Assembly (NCBI GenBank): GCA_900469955.1
Contig: UBYX01000010.1
Span: 248,001-312,000 of the forward strand
Length of the DNA stretch: 64,000 nucleotides
Direction of reading: 5' to 3'
From: Hyphomicrobiales bacterium
GTDB taxonomy: Bacteria > Pseudomonadota > Alphaproteobacteria > Rhizobiales > Rhizobiaceae
A program made the translations under genes and the position numbers. The notes below the pieces were generated by a model, which saw only the letters and a list, made by a program, of their open reading frames with translations, made no database searches and was not told where the DNA came from. Shown here in pieces: positions 8,541 to 16,786 of the stretch. Position 1 is the first letter of the stretch. Each line of letters begins with the position of its first letter.

Positions 8541-8867
8541 CCTTTTCCCCGAATTTGTCGATTTGATCCCGCCGCCAAGATGAGATTATCAGCGCAGAAG
8601 CTGAGACCTCAACATATCAGAAGGCCAGATTGGGAGGAAATGGCGGAAATCTGCAAGGTGCCCGACACGTATCGGGCGCCGCAGAATTCCTTTGCCAGAA
8701 ATTGCGATGCACAATACCGGAAGTATCTCTTCATCTAAGATAGCCTATATCTACAGCGGCTCGCTCAACTGGGTTGCGCTGCCTCCCGATCGCGCTGCGG
8801 GCCTCTTCCGCGAGATGATTCTCGCGCAGCGCCTGCGGAAAGCACTTGCACAAGCGGGAAAAGCAGC
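8541..8867. promoter_or_regulatory. Divergent promoter region, araC / pectin-sugar operon
   Basis: 327 bp between the AraC start and the first permease. It contains a perfect 6+6+6 inverted repeat GCCCGA-N6-TCGGGC at 8660-8677, a candidate AraC-type or other operator, and a 7 bp stem hairpin CGCGAGA-TGAT-TCTCGCG at 8809-8826 in the leader of the operon. A 54-codon open frame (8707-8871) occupies the right half. Confidence 0.5.
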
Positions 8868-8871
8868 ATGA
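8707..8871 (+). CDS. Small ORF coupled to the sugar permease (unknown)
   Basis: ATG at 8707 opens a 54-residue frame (MHNTGSISSSKIAYIYSGSL to the C-terminal LAQAGKAA) whose TGA overlaps the permease ATG as ATGA, the classic translational-coupling overlap. The C-terminal half is Ala/Arg/Leu-rich and likely helical; no membrane segment or known motif is evident. Its ribosome site is weak, so it may be an unused frame, an N-terminal leader, or a small protein aiding permease translation. No family recognised. Confidence 0.35.
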   Translation: MHNTGSISSSKIAYIYSGSLNWVALPPDRAAGLFREMILAQRLRKALAQAGKAA

Positions 8872-9752
8872 GCGGAGACAGCCGGTTCCTCGGGCTCTTC
8901 TACCTATCGCCCTACATCATCGGGCTGCTGATCTTCACGGCGGTGCCCTTCGTGGCGTCGCTTTACCTGAGCTTCACGAACTACAACCTGATGGACGAGC
9001 CGGTCTTCACCGGCCTGGCGAACTACGTCAAGCTATTCACCAACGACCGCACCTTCCGAAAATCACTCTGGGTAACGCTCGTCTATGTGTTCACGACCGT
9101 GCCGCTGAAGCTTGCCTTCGCGCTCTTCATGGCCGTGATCCTGAACTACAAGCTGAAGTTCATCAACGTCTTCCGCACGGCCTATTATGTGCCGTCGATC
9201 CTCGGCGGCTCGATCGCGATCGCAGTCTTGTGGCGCTACATCTTCGCCGATGTCGGCCTCGTCAACATGGGCCTGAACCTGCTCGGCTTCGAATCCGTCA
9301 ACTGGTTCGGCGATCCGACCAACGCGCTCTTCACCATCACCCTGCTCCGCCTGTGGCAGTTCGGCTCGGCCATGGTGATCTTCCTGGCAGCGCTGCAGAG
9401 CATCGACAAGACGCTCTATGAGGCGGCCTCCATTGACGGAGCCGGCAAGTGGACGAGCTTCATCTACATCACCCTGCCGCTGATCACGCCGGTCATCTTC
9501 TTCAACCTGATCATGCAGATGGTCCAGGCCTTCCAGGAGTTCAACGGCCCCTATATCATCACCCAGGGGGGGCCTTTGAAGTCCACCTATCTCCTGCCGA
9601 TCTACATCTATGACGAAGCCTTCAAGCGGTTCGACATGGGCTATGCCTCGGCGATCGCCTGGGTCCTCTTCGTCATCATCATGGCACTCACCCTCATCGC
9701 CTTCTGGTCCTCGCGCCACTGGGTCTATTACGCCGGCGACAAGAGGAGCTGA
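8868..9752 (+). CDS. ABC sugar transporter permease (MalF/UgpA-like)
   Basis: 294 residues with six membrane helices. The EAA signature of carbohydrate permeases is present (LYEAASIDGAGKWTSFIYIT...LPLITPV). It forms the transmembrane channel with the 9755-10663 product and takes sugars from the binding protein at 11813-13069. Usual length for the CUT1 family. Two bases separate it from the next permease. The associated glycosidases suggest pectin- or rhamnogalacturonan-derived oligosaccharides as substrate. Confidence 0.88.
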   Translation: MSGDSRFLGLFYLSPYIIGLLIFTAVPFVASLYLSFTNYNLMDEPVFTGLANYVKLFTNDRTFRKSLWVTLVYVFTTVPLKLAFALFMAVILNYKLKFINVFRTAYYVPSILGGSIAIAVLWRYIFADVGLVNMGLNLLGFESVNWFGDPTNALFTITLLRLWQFGSAMVIFLAALQSIDKTLYEAASIDGAGKWTSFIYITLPLITPVIFFNLIMQMVQAFQEFNGPYIITQGGPLKSTYLLPIYIYDEAFKRFDMGYASAIAWVLFVIIMALTLIAFWSSRHWVYYAGDKRS

Positions 9753-9754
9753 CC

Positions 9755-10663
9755 ATGACCGAACACGTTCTCTCCCATGATCCGTCGACGGTTGGCGAGG
9801 TTGCCGGCATCCGTGCCCGCGAGCAACGCCGCCACAAGGCAAGCATTGCGCTGCGGTATTTCCTGCTTGCCGCTGTCGGTCTGCTGATGCTCTATCCGCT
9901 GATCTGGCTGATCGGCGCATCGTTCAAGACGAATTCGGAGATCTTCGCCAATCCCGGCTTCTGGCCGGAAAACCCGACCCTCGACGGTTATATCAAAGGC
10001 TGGCAGACCTCGACGCCCTATTCCTTCGGCACCTTCTTCCTGAACACGCTGTGGATCGTCATACCGAAGGTGATCGGCACCGCGATTTCCTGCACCGCCG
10101 TCGCCTACGGTTTTGCCCGCTTCGATTTTCCGTTCAAGAAGGTGCTCTTCGCGTCGCTGATCGCCACGCTTCTCCTGCCGAACGTCGTTACTCGTATCCC
10201 GCAGTATCTGCTGTTCCGCGATCTCGGATGGCTCGACAGCTTCCTGCCGCTCTGGGTTCCGTCCGCCTTTGCTGGTGACGCGTTCTTCGTCTTCATGCTG
10301 GTGCAGTTCCTGCGCGCCATCCCGCGCGATATGGAGGAAGCTGCCCGTGTCGATGGCGCCACTACCTGGCAGACGCTGATCTTCATCGTTGTGCCGCTAT
10401 TGATGCCGGCTCTGATCTCCGTCTGCCTCTTCCAGTTCATGTGGACCATGAACGACTTCCTGGGGCCGCTGATCTACATCTCGTCAGTCGACAAATATCC
10501 GGTCTCGCTGGCGCTGAAACTCTCGATCGACACCACCGAGGCCTTCGAGTGGAACCGCGTTCTCGCCATGTCCGTGCTGGCGCTGACGCCGGCGCTCGCG
10601 GTCTTCTTCCTCGCGCAGAAATACTTCATCGACGGCATCTCGTCCGGCGGCATCAAGGGATAG
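9755..10663 (+). CDS. ABC sugar transporter permease (MalG/UgpE-like)
   Basis: 302 residues, six membrane helices, second permease of the CUT1 importer. The EAA loop reads MEEAARVDGATTWQTLIFIVVPLLMP, shown here in split form as EEAARVDGA then VPLLMPA. The longer hydrophilic N-terminus (about 35 residues) is normal for MalG-type partners. It starts 2 bp after the first permease and ends 4 bp before the ATPase, so the three are co-translated. Confidence 0.88.
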   Translation: MTEHVLSHDPSTVGEVAGIRAREQRRHKASIALRYFLLAAVGLLMLYPLIWLIGASFKTNSEIFANPGFWPENPTLDGYIKGWQTSTPYSFGTFFLNTLWIVIPKVIGTAISCTAVAYGFARFDFPFKKVLFASLIATLLLPNVVTRIPQYLLFRDLGWLDSFLPLWVPSAFAGDAFFVFMLVQFLRAIPRDMEEAARVDGATTWQTLIFIVVPLLMPALISVCLFQFMWTMNDFLGPLIYISSVDKYPVSLALKLSIDTTEAFEWNRVLAMSVLALTPALAVFFLAQKYFIDGISSGGIKG

Positions 10664-10667
10664 TGAC

Positions 10668-11780
10668 ATGGCACGTCTGCAACTGAGAAATCTCGAAAAG
10701 GACTACGGTTCGCTTCGCGCCGTGCACGGCATCAACCTCGATGTGGAGGACGGCGAGTTCATGGTGCTGGTCGGCCCCTCCGGCTGCGCCAAGTCCACGA
10801 CCTTGCGCATGATCGCCGGCCTGGAACGGATCACCGGCGGCGAGATCCGGATCGGCGGAGAACTCGTGAACGAAAAGCCGCCCGGCGACCGCGGTATCTC
10901 CATGGTCTTTCAGAATTATGCGCTCTACCCGCATATGAAGGTGCGCAAGAACCTGTCGTTCAGCATGCGGCTGAAGCGCCGCCCTGCCAACGAAATCGAA
11001 AAGGCGACGGAGCACGTTTCCGGACTGCTGGAAATAAACCCGCTCCTGGATCGGCTGCCAAAACAGCTCTCGGGTGGCCAGGCTCAGCGTGTCGCAGTCG
11101 GTCGCGCACTGATCAAGAAGCCGCAGGTTTTCCTGTTTGACGAACCTCTCTCGAACCTAGACGCAAAGCTGCGCGCCTCGATGCGCGTCCGCATCACCGA
11201 CCTGCACAAGCGGCTGAAGGCCGAGGGCCAGCAGGCTACGGTCGTCTACGTCACCCATGACCAGACGGAGGCCATGACCATGGGCGACCGGATATGCGTC
11301 ATGAAGGATGGCCACATCATGCAGGTCGCGGATCCCGTGACGCTCTACAACCGTCCGGCCAATACCTTCGTCGCCGGCTTCATCGGCAGCCCGGAGATGA
11401 ATTTTCTGGATGGCGAGCTCGAGGGGCAAACCCGCGTAAAGGCCGCGGATCAGACAGTCGCCCTCGGTGATGAATTCGCACGCCGGCTGTCGGCCGAAAC
11501 ATCCGGCGACGTGACGCTCGGCATCCGGCCCCAGCATCTGCGCATCGCCGAAACCGAGACCCCCGGCACGCTGAAGGGCAAGGTCAACCACATCGAGTTC
11601 ATGGGCCACGAGGTCTACCTCTACGTCGATGTCGGGCCGAAGCGTCTGATCGCCGTCGTGCCTTCGGCCGCCTATGACCGTGCCGCGCTTCGCGATGATT
11701 GGGTCTGGCTGAGCCCGGATCCGAAGGGAGTCCACCTGTTCGATCGCCAAACAGGTGAAAACATCAGTCTGGCGATCTGA
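10668..11780 (+). CDS. ABC sugar transporter ATP-binding protein (MalK/UgpC-like)
   Basis: 370 residues. Walker A is VGPSGCAKSTT, where the family usually has GCGKST, so Ala replaces the small Gly before Lys. The signature is LSGGQAQRVA, Walker B VFLFDEPLSNLD, and the switch His YVTHDQTEAM. The C-terminal 130 residues form the MalK-type TOBE/regulatory domain. It energises the importer made by the two upstream permeases. Confidence 0.9.
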   Translation: MARLQLRNLEKDYGSLRAVHGINLDVEDGEFMVLVGPSGCAKSTTLRMIAGLERITGGEIRIGGELVNEKPPGDRGISMVFQNYALYPHMKVRKNLSFSMRLKRRPANEIEKATEHVSGLLEINPLLDRLPKQLSGGQAQRVAVGRALIKKPQVFLFDEPLSNLDAKLRASMRVRITDLHKRLKAEGQQATVVYVTHDQTEAMTMGDRICVMKDGHIMQVADPVTLYNRPANTFVAGFIGSPEMNFLDGELEGQTRVKAADQTVALGDEFARRLSAETSGDVTLGIRPQHLRIAETETPGTLKGKVNHIEFMGHEVYLYVDVGPKRLIAVVPSAAYDRAALRDDWVWLSPDPKGVHLFDRQTGENISLAI

Positions 11781-11812
11781 AACTTCAGCGTTCCAACTTG
11801 GGAGGAGCCAAA

Positions 11813-13069
11813 ATGAGAACCATGATCATGACCGCGGCACTGTTTGCCGCAACCAGCCTTTCGACCGCATTCGCCGCGGATCTGCGCATGTCCTGGTGGG
11901 GGAGCGACGATCGCCACCTCGCCACGCAGGAAGCGCTCAAGATCTGCGGCGGCAAGTTCGGCCATACCGTGGCGCCGGAATTCACCGGCTTCCAGGGGCA
12001 TCAGGAAAAGATCGCCACCCAGCTCGCCGGCGGCACCGAAGCCGACATCATGCAGGTCAACTGGCCGTGGCTGCCGCTCTTCACCAAGAACGGAACCGGC
12101 TTTGCCGATCTCTACCAATACAAGGACATCATCGACCTCGGTCAATGGTCCAAGGCCGATCTCGACAGCGGTACGGTAAAAGGCAAGCTGAACGGCATCC
12201 CGGTCTCGACCACCGGCCGCGTCTTCATGTTCAACAAGACTACCTACGACAAGGCTGGTGTGCCGATCCCGACGACCTGGGAGGAACTGATTGCCGCCGC
12301 GCCGAAGATGAAGGAGAAGCTCGGCAAGGACTATTATCCTTTCGAGGGCGCTGCACTCGACGCTCGCCTCATGGTCATCCTGCGTACGACGCAGAAGACC
12401 GGCAAGGACCTGATCGACCCTGCAACGAACAAGGTTTCCTGGACGGAAGAGGAGCTCGTCGAAGGACTGAAATTCTACCAGACCCTGGTGGACAAGGGTG
12501 TGATCGAGTCCTGGAAGCAGGTAGCAGCCGGCGGCAATACCCCTCTGCACGAGAACCAGAAATGGGCCAAGGGCCAGGTCGCCGGCACCTACCAGTGGGA
12601 CAGCACCTACGGCAAGATTTCCACGCCCATGGAAAAAGGCCAGGAACTCGTCCCGGTCAAGTTGCTGACTGTTGCCGGCGCGAAGACCGACGGCGTCTAC
12701 CGCAAGCCATCGATGCTGTTTGCCATCTCCAAAAACAGCAAGGATCCCAAGGCAGCAGCCCAGATCGTCAACTGCCTTCTCAACGATCCGGCAGCGGTAA
12801 AGGTGCTGGGCGCGACACGAGGCATCCCCTCCAGCAAGGCCGCGCTCGACGTGCTGAACAAGGAAGGCAAGGTCAAGCCTGTCCAGCTGGAAGCCTATAA
12901 GCGAGTCATGGAGCCGTCGAGCCCCGGCGTCTCGCCGCTGAACGAGCATCCGCGCGTCACCGAAGCCTTCGACACGAATTTCGAAGCCTTCGCCTACGGC
13001 CAGCAATCCGCCGAAGACGCGGCAGCCGAGATCATCGCCGGCATCAACGAAGCGCTGACGGGGATCTGA
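11813..13069 (+). CDS. ABC sugar-binding protein, periplasmic (CUT1)
   Basis: 418 residues from the ATG at 11813, chosen because GGAGGAG lies at 11801-11807 and the protein then begins with a Sec signal peptide MRTMIMTAALFAATSLSTAFA cut before ADLRMSWWGSD (an upstream in-frame ATG at 11798 lacks a site). The extracellular solute-binding family 1 fold is recognisable from GHQEKIATQLAGGTEADIMQ and W-rich substrate-contact segments (NWPWLPLF). It is placed last in the importer cassette and directly before GH28, consistent with binding a uronic-acid-containing oligosaccharide. Confidence 0.88.
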   Translation: MRTMIMTAALFAATSLSTAFAADLRMSWWGSDDRHLATQEALKICGGKFGHTVAPEFTGFQGHQEKIATQLAGGTEADIMQVNWPWLPLFTKNGTGFADLYQYKDIIDLGQWSKADLDSGTVKGKLNGIPVSTTGRVFMFNKTTYDKAGVPIPTTWEELIAAAPKMKEKLGKDYYPFEGAALDARLMVILRTTQKTGKDLIDPATNKVSWTEEELVEGLKFYQTLVDKGVIESWKQVAAGGNTPLHENQKWAKGQVAGTYQWDSTYGKISTPMEKGQELVPVKLLTVAGAKTDGVYRKPSMLFAISKNSKDPKAAAQIVNCLLNDPAAVKVLGATRGIPSSKAALDVLNKEGKVKPVQLEAYKRVMEPSSPGVSPLNEHPRVTEAFDTNFEAFAYGQQSAEDAAAEIIAGINEALTGI

Positions 13070-13074
13070 ACATC

Positions 13075-14589
13075 GTGACGATTGCCGCCATCGAACTTCT
13101 GACGACCGGATCACGCAGTGCGACCTTCAGCGTCGATGCCGAAAGGTATCTTTTTGAACGTGACGCTTCGTTCGCCTGGAACGTTCGGAGTGCCGATGGC
13201 TGTATCGTGGCCGAGGGGACGACGCGTCGCGTCGTCTTTACAGTCACTGAACTCGAGCCGGGCACCCATCTTTCCCTCCAGATCGGTGCAGCCCGGCTCG
13301 ACTTCACGACGACGAGGGAAACGGCGCTCGCCGATGTCAGCGATTTCGGTGCCTCGGTCGGCTCGGCGGACAACGCCGAAGCGATCCAGGCCGCAATCGA
13401 CGCGCTTCCCTCGGAAGGGACGCTTCGGATACCGCCCGGACGCTGGCTGAGCGGTCCTGTCTTCCTCAAGAGCGACATGACTCTGCTGCTGGACGAAGGA
13501 GCCGAACTGGCTGCGGTCGCGGACCGCGAAGCCTTTCCTGTTCTGCCCGCCCGTCATCCCGACGGCCGCGTTCTCGGAACTTGGGAAGGCGTGGCGGAGG
13601 CCTGTTATGCCAGCCTGATCAATGCGATCGACTGCCGCAACATCCGTATCAGCGGAAAAGGCATCATCGACGGCGGCGGAGATCGCGGCGACTGGTGGTC
13701 TTGGCCGAAGGAGACGCGGCAGGGAGCCAGACGCGCCCGCACCGTTTTCCTTTCCGGATGTGAAGACATCACTCTCTCAGGCCTCACCATCCGCAATTCA
13801 CCGTCATGGACGGTACATCCGGTGCTTTGCAGCCGATTGCTCGCGGCAGATCTAACGATCCAGAACGATCCGGATTCGCCCAATACGGATGGGTTCAATC
13901 CGGAAAGCTGTTTCGATATCCGCCTTGTCGGACTTCATATTTCGGTCGGCGACGATTGCGTCGCCATAAAAGCGGGCAAGCGCAGCCCGAACGGCGGGCC
14001 TGATCGGTCGACGGAGCGCGTAAAGATCTCCAATTGCCTGATGGAACGTGGCCATGGTGCCGTGGTCATCGGCAGCGAAATGAGCGCCGGCGTCCGCGAC
14101 ATCCAGATTGCGAACTGCCACTTCAGAGGGACCGATCGGGGTTTGAGGATCAAGACTCGCAGAGGCCGCGGCGGGACAGTGTCCGATATCCGGCTTGCCG
14201 ATAGCTTGATGGAGGATGTCGCCACGCCGGTGGCGGTCAACTCGTTTTATTTCTGCGATGCCGACGGGCGCTCCGACTACGTCCAGTCCCGCACTCCGTT
14301 GCCGGTTTCCGAAGAGACGCCGAACATCCGGTCGATCTCGGTGAAGAACGTCACGGTCTCGGGCGCTCGGACCGCTGCCGCCGTGTTCTATGGGCTGCCG
14401 GAAGCCGAGATCCACGAGATTGCTTTCGAAAACTACGCGGTTTCCTTCACGCCCGATGCGGAGCCGGAAGTGCCGGAAATGGCCTGCCTTCTCGCGCCCC
14501 TCCGTCACGCCGGCATCATAGCGGAAAACACGCTTTTCAGCCGCCTTGCGATGCTTTCGCCGGCTTCGATCCATCCAGCACAAGACTGA
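13075..14589 (+). CDS. GH28 polygalacturonase-type glycosidase (cytoplasmic)
   Basis: 504 residues from a GTG start, five bases after the previous stop. Residues 1-85 are a beta-rich N-terminal domain, then a right-handed beta helix with all four GH28 catalytic motifs: NTDG (270-273), GDD (292-294), GHG (326-328) and RIK (358-360). The family hydrolyses alpha-1,4-galacturonan or rhamnogalacturonan. There is no signal peptide, so it should act in the cytoplasm on imported oligosaccharides, probably from the non-reducing end. It sits between the importer and a GH105 enzyme that removes the unsaturated terminal uronic acid left by lyases. Confidence 0.9.
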   Translation: MTIAAIELLTTGSRSATFSVDAERYLFERDASFAWNVRSADGCIVAEGTTRRVVFTVTELEPGTHLSLQIGAARLDFTTTRETALADVSDFGASVGSADNAEAIQAAIDALPSEGTLRIPPGRWLSGPVFLKSDMTLLLDEGAELAAVADREAFPVLPARHPDGRVLGTWEGVAEACYASLINAIDCRNIRISGKGIIDGGGDRGDWWSWPKETRQGARRARTVFLSGCEDITLSGLTIRNSPSWTVHPVLCSRLLAADLTIQNDPDSPNTDGFNPESCFDIRLVGLHISVGDDCVAIKAGKRSPNGGPDRSTERVKISNCLMERGHGAVVIGSEMSAGVRDIQIANCHFRGTDRGLRIKTRRGRGGTVSDIRLADSLMEDVATPVAVNSFYFCDADGRSDYVQSRTPLPVSEETPNIRSISVKNVTVSGARTAAAVFYGLPEAEIHEIAFENYAVSFTPDAEPEVPEMACLLAPLRHAGIIAENTLFSRLAMLSPASIHPAQD

Positions 14590-14594
14590 ACCCA

Positions 14595-15740
14595 ATGCTT
14601 CAAACCTATTTCGACGATTACGCCCGCAGATACGAATATTACAAAGGCGGCGCCTGGTGTTATGAAGACGGATGCCTCTATCGCGGGCTCATCACGCTTT
14701 ATCAATCCAGCGGCGACAGGCACTGGCTCGACCATGTCACGCGGCTCGTCCGCGGTCAGATCGATGCGCAAGGCCGATTGGTCGGCTACGAGATCGACGA
14801 GTTCAACATCGACAACATCCTGCCCGGCCGCACCCTCGTCTTCCTTTACGAGCTGACGGGCGATGCCGCCTGGCTTGATGCCGCCGCTCCTCTGGCAAGG
14901 CAGCTCGATACGCATCCGCGCACCGGCAGCGACGTCTATTGGCATAAACTCCGCTACCCGCATCAGATTTGGCTGGACGGCCTCTACATGGCGCTGCCTT
15001 TCAAGATCGAATACGCGCGCGCCGCTTCCCGGCCGGATATGCTTGATGAGGCTCTGCAGCAATTTTCGACCGCGCTAGACCTGACCTACGACCGGGATGC
15101 ATCACTCTACCGGCACGGTTATGACGAGTCGCGCGAACAATCTTGGGCGGACCCGCAAAGCGGGTTGTCCCCTGCTCACTGGGCCCGGTCGATCGGCTGG
15201 CTGGCCATGGCCTTCGTTGATATCATCGAAAGCCTCCCGCCCGGCGCAGCACGGCAAGATCTGACGCTTCGAGCTTCAGCCCTCGCCTCCAGGCTGCTTG
15301 CGTTGCAAACTGCGGATCATCGCTGGCTGCAGGTCATCGACCGGCCGGACGCGAACGGAAACTACGCGGAAAGCTCCGCCACGGCGATGTTCGCTTATTT
15401 TCTTCAGAAGCTTGCGCGGCTTGGCGGCTCGGTGGCTTTTGCTGATGCCGGGGCGCGGAGCCTCCTGTCTCTTGTCAAACACGAATTACGTCCGGATGAG
15501 ACCGGAAAGTCGAGACTGCAGAATATCTGCTGCGTCGCGGGTCTGGGAGGCTTCAACGGCCACTACCGCGACGGAACGGTGGAATACTATCTTTCAGAGG
15601 AAATACGCGCCGACGATATCAAAGGCGTCGGCCCGCTGATGATGGCTTTTGCGGAGAGCTTGCAGGTTCCCTCCGCCGACCAGCAATTCTCGGAAGCGAC
15701 AAGCGAAGAACGGATTAAACTCAGCGCCGGCGAGCGCTGA
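14595..15740 (+). CDS. GH105 unsaturated (rhamno)galacturonyl hydrolase
   Basis: 381 residues, alpha6/alpha6 barrel of the YteR/RhiN family. NIDNILPGRTL (Asp73) and YPHQIWLDGLYM (Asp128, matching the catalytic Asp of YteR) are present, with SRWARSIGW-like and NYAESSATAMF segments. The enzyme cleaves the 4,5-unsaturated galacturonyl residue that pectate or rhamnogalacturonan lyases leave on oligosaccharides. No signal peptide. It starts 5 bp after the GH28 stop and ends the operon; a hairpin at 15779-15804 follows. Confidence 0.9.
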   Translation: MLQTYFDDYARRYEYYKGGAWCYEDGCLYRGLITLYQSSGDRHWLDHVTRLVRGQIDAQGRLVGYEIDEFNIDNILPGRTLVFLYELTGDAAWLDAAAPLARQLDTHPRTGSDVYWHKLRYPHQIWLDGLYMALPFKIEYARAASRPDMLDEALQQFSTALDLTYDRDASLYRHGYDESREQSWADPQSGLSPAHWARSIGWLAMAFVDIIESLPPGAARQDLTLRASALASRLLALQTADHRWLQVIDRPDANGNYAESSATAMFAYFLQKLARLGGSVAFADAGARSLLSLVKHELRPDETGKSRLQNICCVAGLGGFNGHYRDGTVEYYLSEEIRADDIKGVGPLMMAFAESLQVPSADQQFSEATSEERIKLSAGER

Positions 15741-15778
15741 GTCGGTTGCTCCTCCAACACTCGACTTCAGCCGGTCGG

Positions 15779-15804
15779 AGGCTCAGCAAGAAGGCGCTGA
15801 GCCT
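15779..15804. terminator. Hairpin between convergent GH105 and DUF982 genes
   Basis: AGGCTCAGC and GCTGAGCCT form a perfect 9 bp stem with an 8-base loop, between two genes that converge. There is no T run on either side, so it may be a weak terminator or a 3' mRNA end stabiliser serving both directions. Confidence 0.5.
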
Positions 15805-15833
15805 GACGAAATGCCGAATGTCAAATACCGGCC

Positions 15834-16139
15834 CTAGGCGGTAGAAGCCATCCTCCCGACCGCCGGCTGCGAAAAGCCAATGGCGCCGACCATGACGGCG
15901 GGCATGCCGGCCTCAAGACACGCTGATATAAATGCCTCGCGAGCGACTTCAGTAGGCAACATCCTGTTTAGCGCGGCGCGGGAACGACGGACTGCGCGGT
16001 CGTATCGCTCACCCCGCTTCAGCGGCCACTCGTTCTCGAGGAAATCGAGGGCGTCATAGACAGTTCTGAAAGTGCGCTCCAGCCCCGACTGTAGGCGGAT
16101 CGTTACGGGCACTCGAAATGGCATATCCGGAATGTTCAT
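15834..16139 (-). CDS. DUF982 family protein
   Basis: 101 residues starting MNIPDMPFRVPVTI at 16139, where GGAGGAAATC precedes the ATG (the frame is open further up to 16160 without a site). The pattern (VTIRLQSGLERTFRTVYDAL, then a WP...G..Y..A..R sequence and VAREAFISACLEAGM) is that of DUF982, a small family expanded in rhizobia and of unknown function. No membrane segment or signal peptide. Confidence 0.75.
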   Translation of the reverse strand: MNIPDMPFRVPVTIRLQSGLERTFRTVYDALDFLENEWPLKRGERYDRAVRRSRAALNRMLPTEVAREAFISACLEAGMPAVMVGAIGFSQPAVGRMASTA

Positions 16140-16227
16140 GATTTCCTCCTTCGATCTCAACCGGATAAAAGAAGCGAAATCAATCTGGTGAACGGGATCT
16201 GCTATTTCAAGGGCCTATCGGACCAGT

Positions 16228-16464
16228 TCAGCGGGAGCCGCGGAAGTTGCCCTCGTTCGTTTCCGCGGGATCGAAATTCGGATCGAAATCGTTTGCAGCC
16301 CGCTTTGTGCCGGGCGGATTGCGATGCGCAGTCGCGTCCTCCGAACCGGTGATGACGGTGGGTTTCGCGCTGTGCACGCCACTGCTGTGCCGGTCACCCT
16401 GGGACTTGGCGAACTGCCCCTTTGCGTCGGCTTCAGGCCCGGTGCGGGGATGATTTTTCGTCAT
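16228..16464 (-). CDS. Small disordered hydrophilic protein
   Basis: 78 residues from the ATG at 16464 (MTKNHPRTGPEADAKGQ...), preceded by AAGGGAGAC; it lies 1 bp downstream of the previous gene's stop, so the two are an operon. Composition is rich in Gly, Pro, Asn, Asp, Lys and Ser with no hydrophobic core, so it is probably intrinsically disordered; DFDPNFDP and NEGNFRG recur near the C-terminus. No known family recognised. A stress-protectant role is suggested only by the promoter upstream of the pair. Confidence 0.6.
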   Translation of the reverse strand: MTKNHPRTGPEADAKGQFAKSQGDRHSSGVHSAKPTVITGSEDATAHRNPPGTKRAANDFDPNFDPAETNEGNFRGSR

Positions 16465-16465
16465 C

Positions 16466-16666
16466 TCAGTCTCCCTTCGTCTTCCCGGCGTCGGATACCT
16501 TTTCTCGGGAAGGATCCTGATTGTTCTCCCCAAGCGCGTCACGATCATGATCGGGATCGTCTTTGGCCGGCATGTACCCGCGGGGCCTGTTTTCCTGCGG
16601 GCCTTCCCAGCGCGGCGATTGGTCCGTGGTGCCGGGAGCGCCTGGTTTCGGTGTAGTCATACCCAT
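16466..16666 (-). CDS. Small hydrophilic protein, first of a stress-type pair
   Basis: 66 residues from the ATG at 16666 (MGMTTPKPGAPGTTDQSPR), preceded by AAGGAGG. Pro/Asp/Gly/Lys-rich, no hydrophobic segment, likely disordered. A second in-frame ATG two codons on could also serve. It is the first gene of a two-gene unit whose upstream sequence matches the EcfG-type general-stress promoter (16692-16716). No family recognised. Confidence 0.6.
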   Translation of the reverse strand: MGMTTPKPGAPGTTDQSPRWEGPQENRPRGYMPAKDDPDHDRDALGENNQDPSREKVSDAGKTKGD

Positions 16667-16691
16667 GTTCGAGCCTCCTTGAGACAAGGAT

Positions 16692-16716
16692 AACAACCTG
16701 GCACCCTCAGAGTTCC
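16692..16716 (-). promoter_or_regulatory. Candidate EcfG-type sigma factor promoter
   Basis: On the minus strand GGAAC (16716-16712), a 17-base spacer, then GTT (16694-16692) fit the alphaproteobacterial general-stress-response consensus GGAAC-N16/17-GTT. The expected start of transcription is near 16685, about 20 bases before the ATG at 16666, leaving just room for the AAGGAGG site. Confidence 0.5.
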
Positions 16717-16786
16717 GTCATCAGCGGAACGACCCGTCGCCTGTAGAGGAAACGCGGAGCCGCTCGAAAACCGAGCTGGGGGCAAG

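Noticed and set aside
11672..13114. 480-codon minus-strand open frame over the sugar-binding protein
   Set aside because: It is fully antisense to a gene with signal peptide, ribosome site and family motifs; its His/Arg/Gly-rich translation has no recognisable domain. Long antisense frames are expected in high-GC coding DNA.
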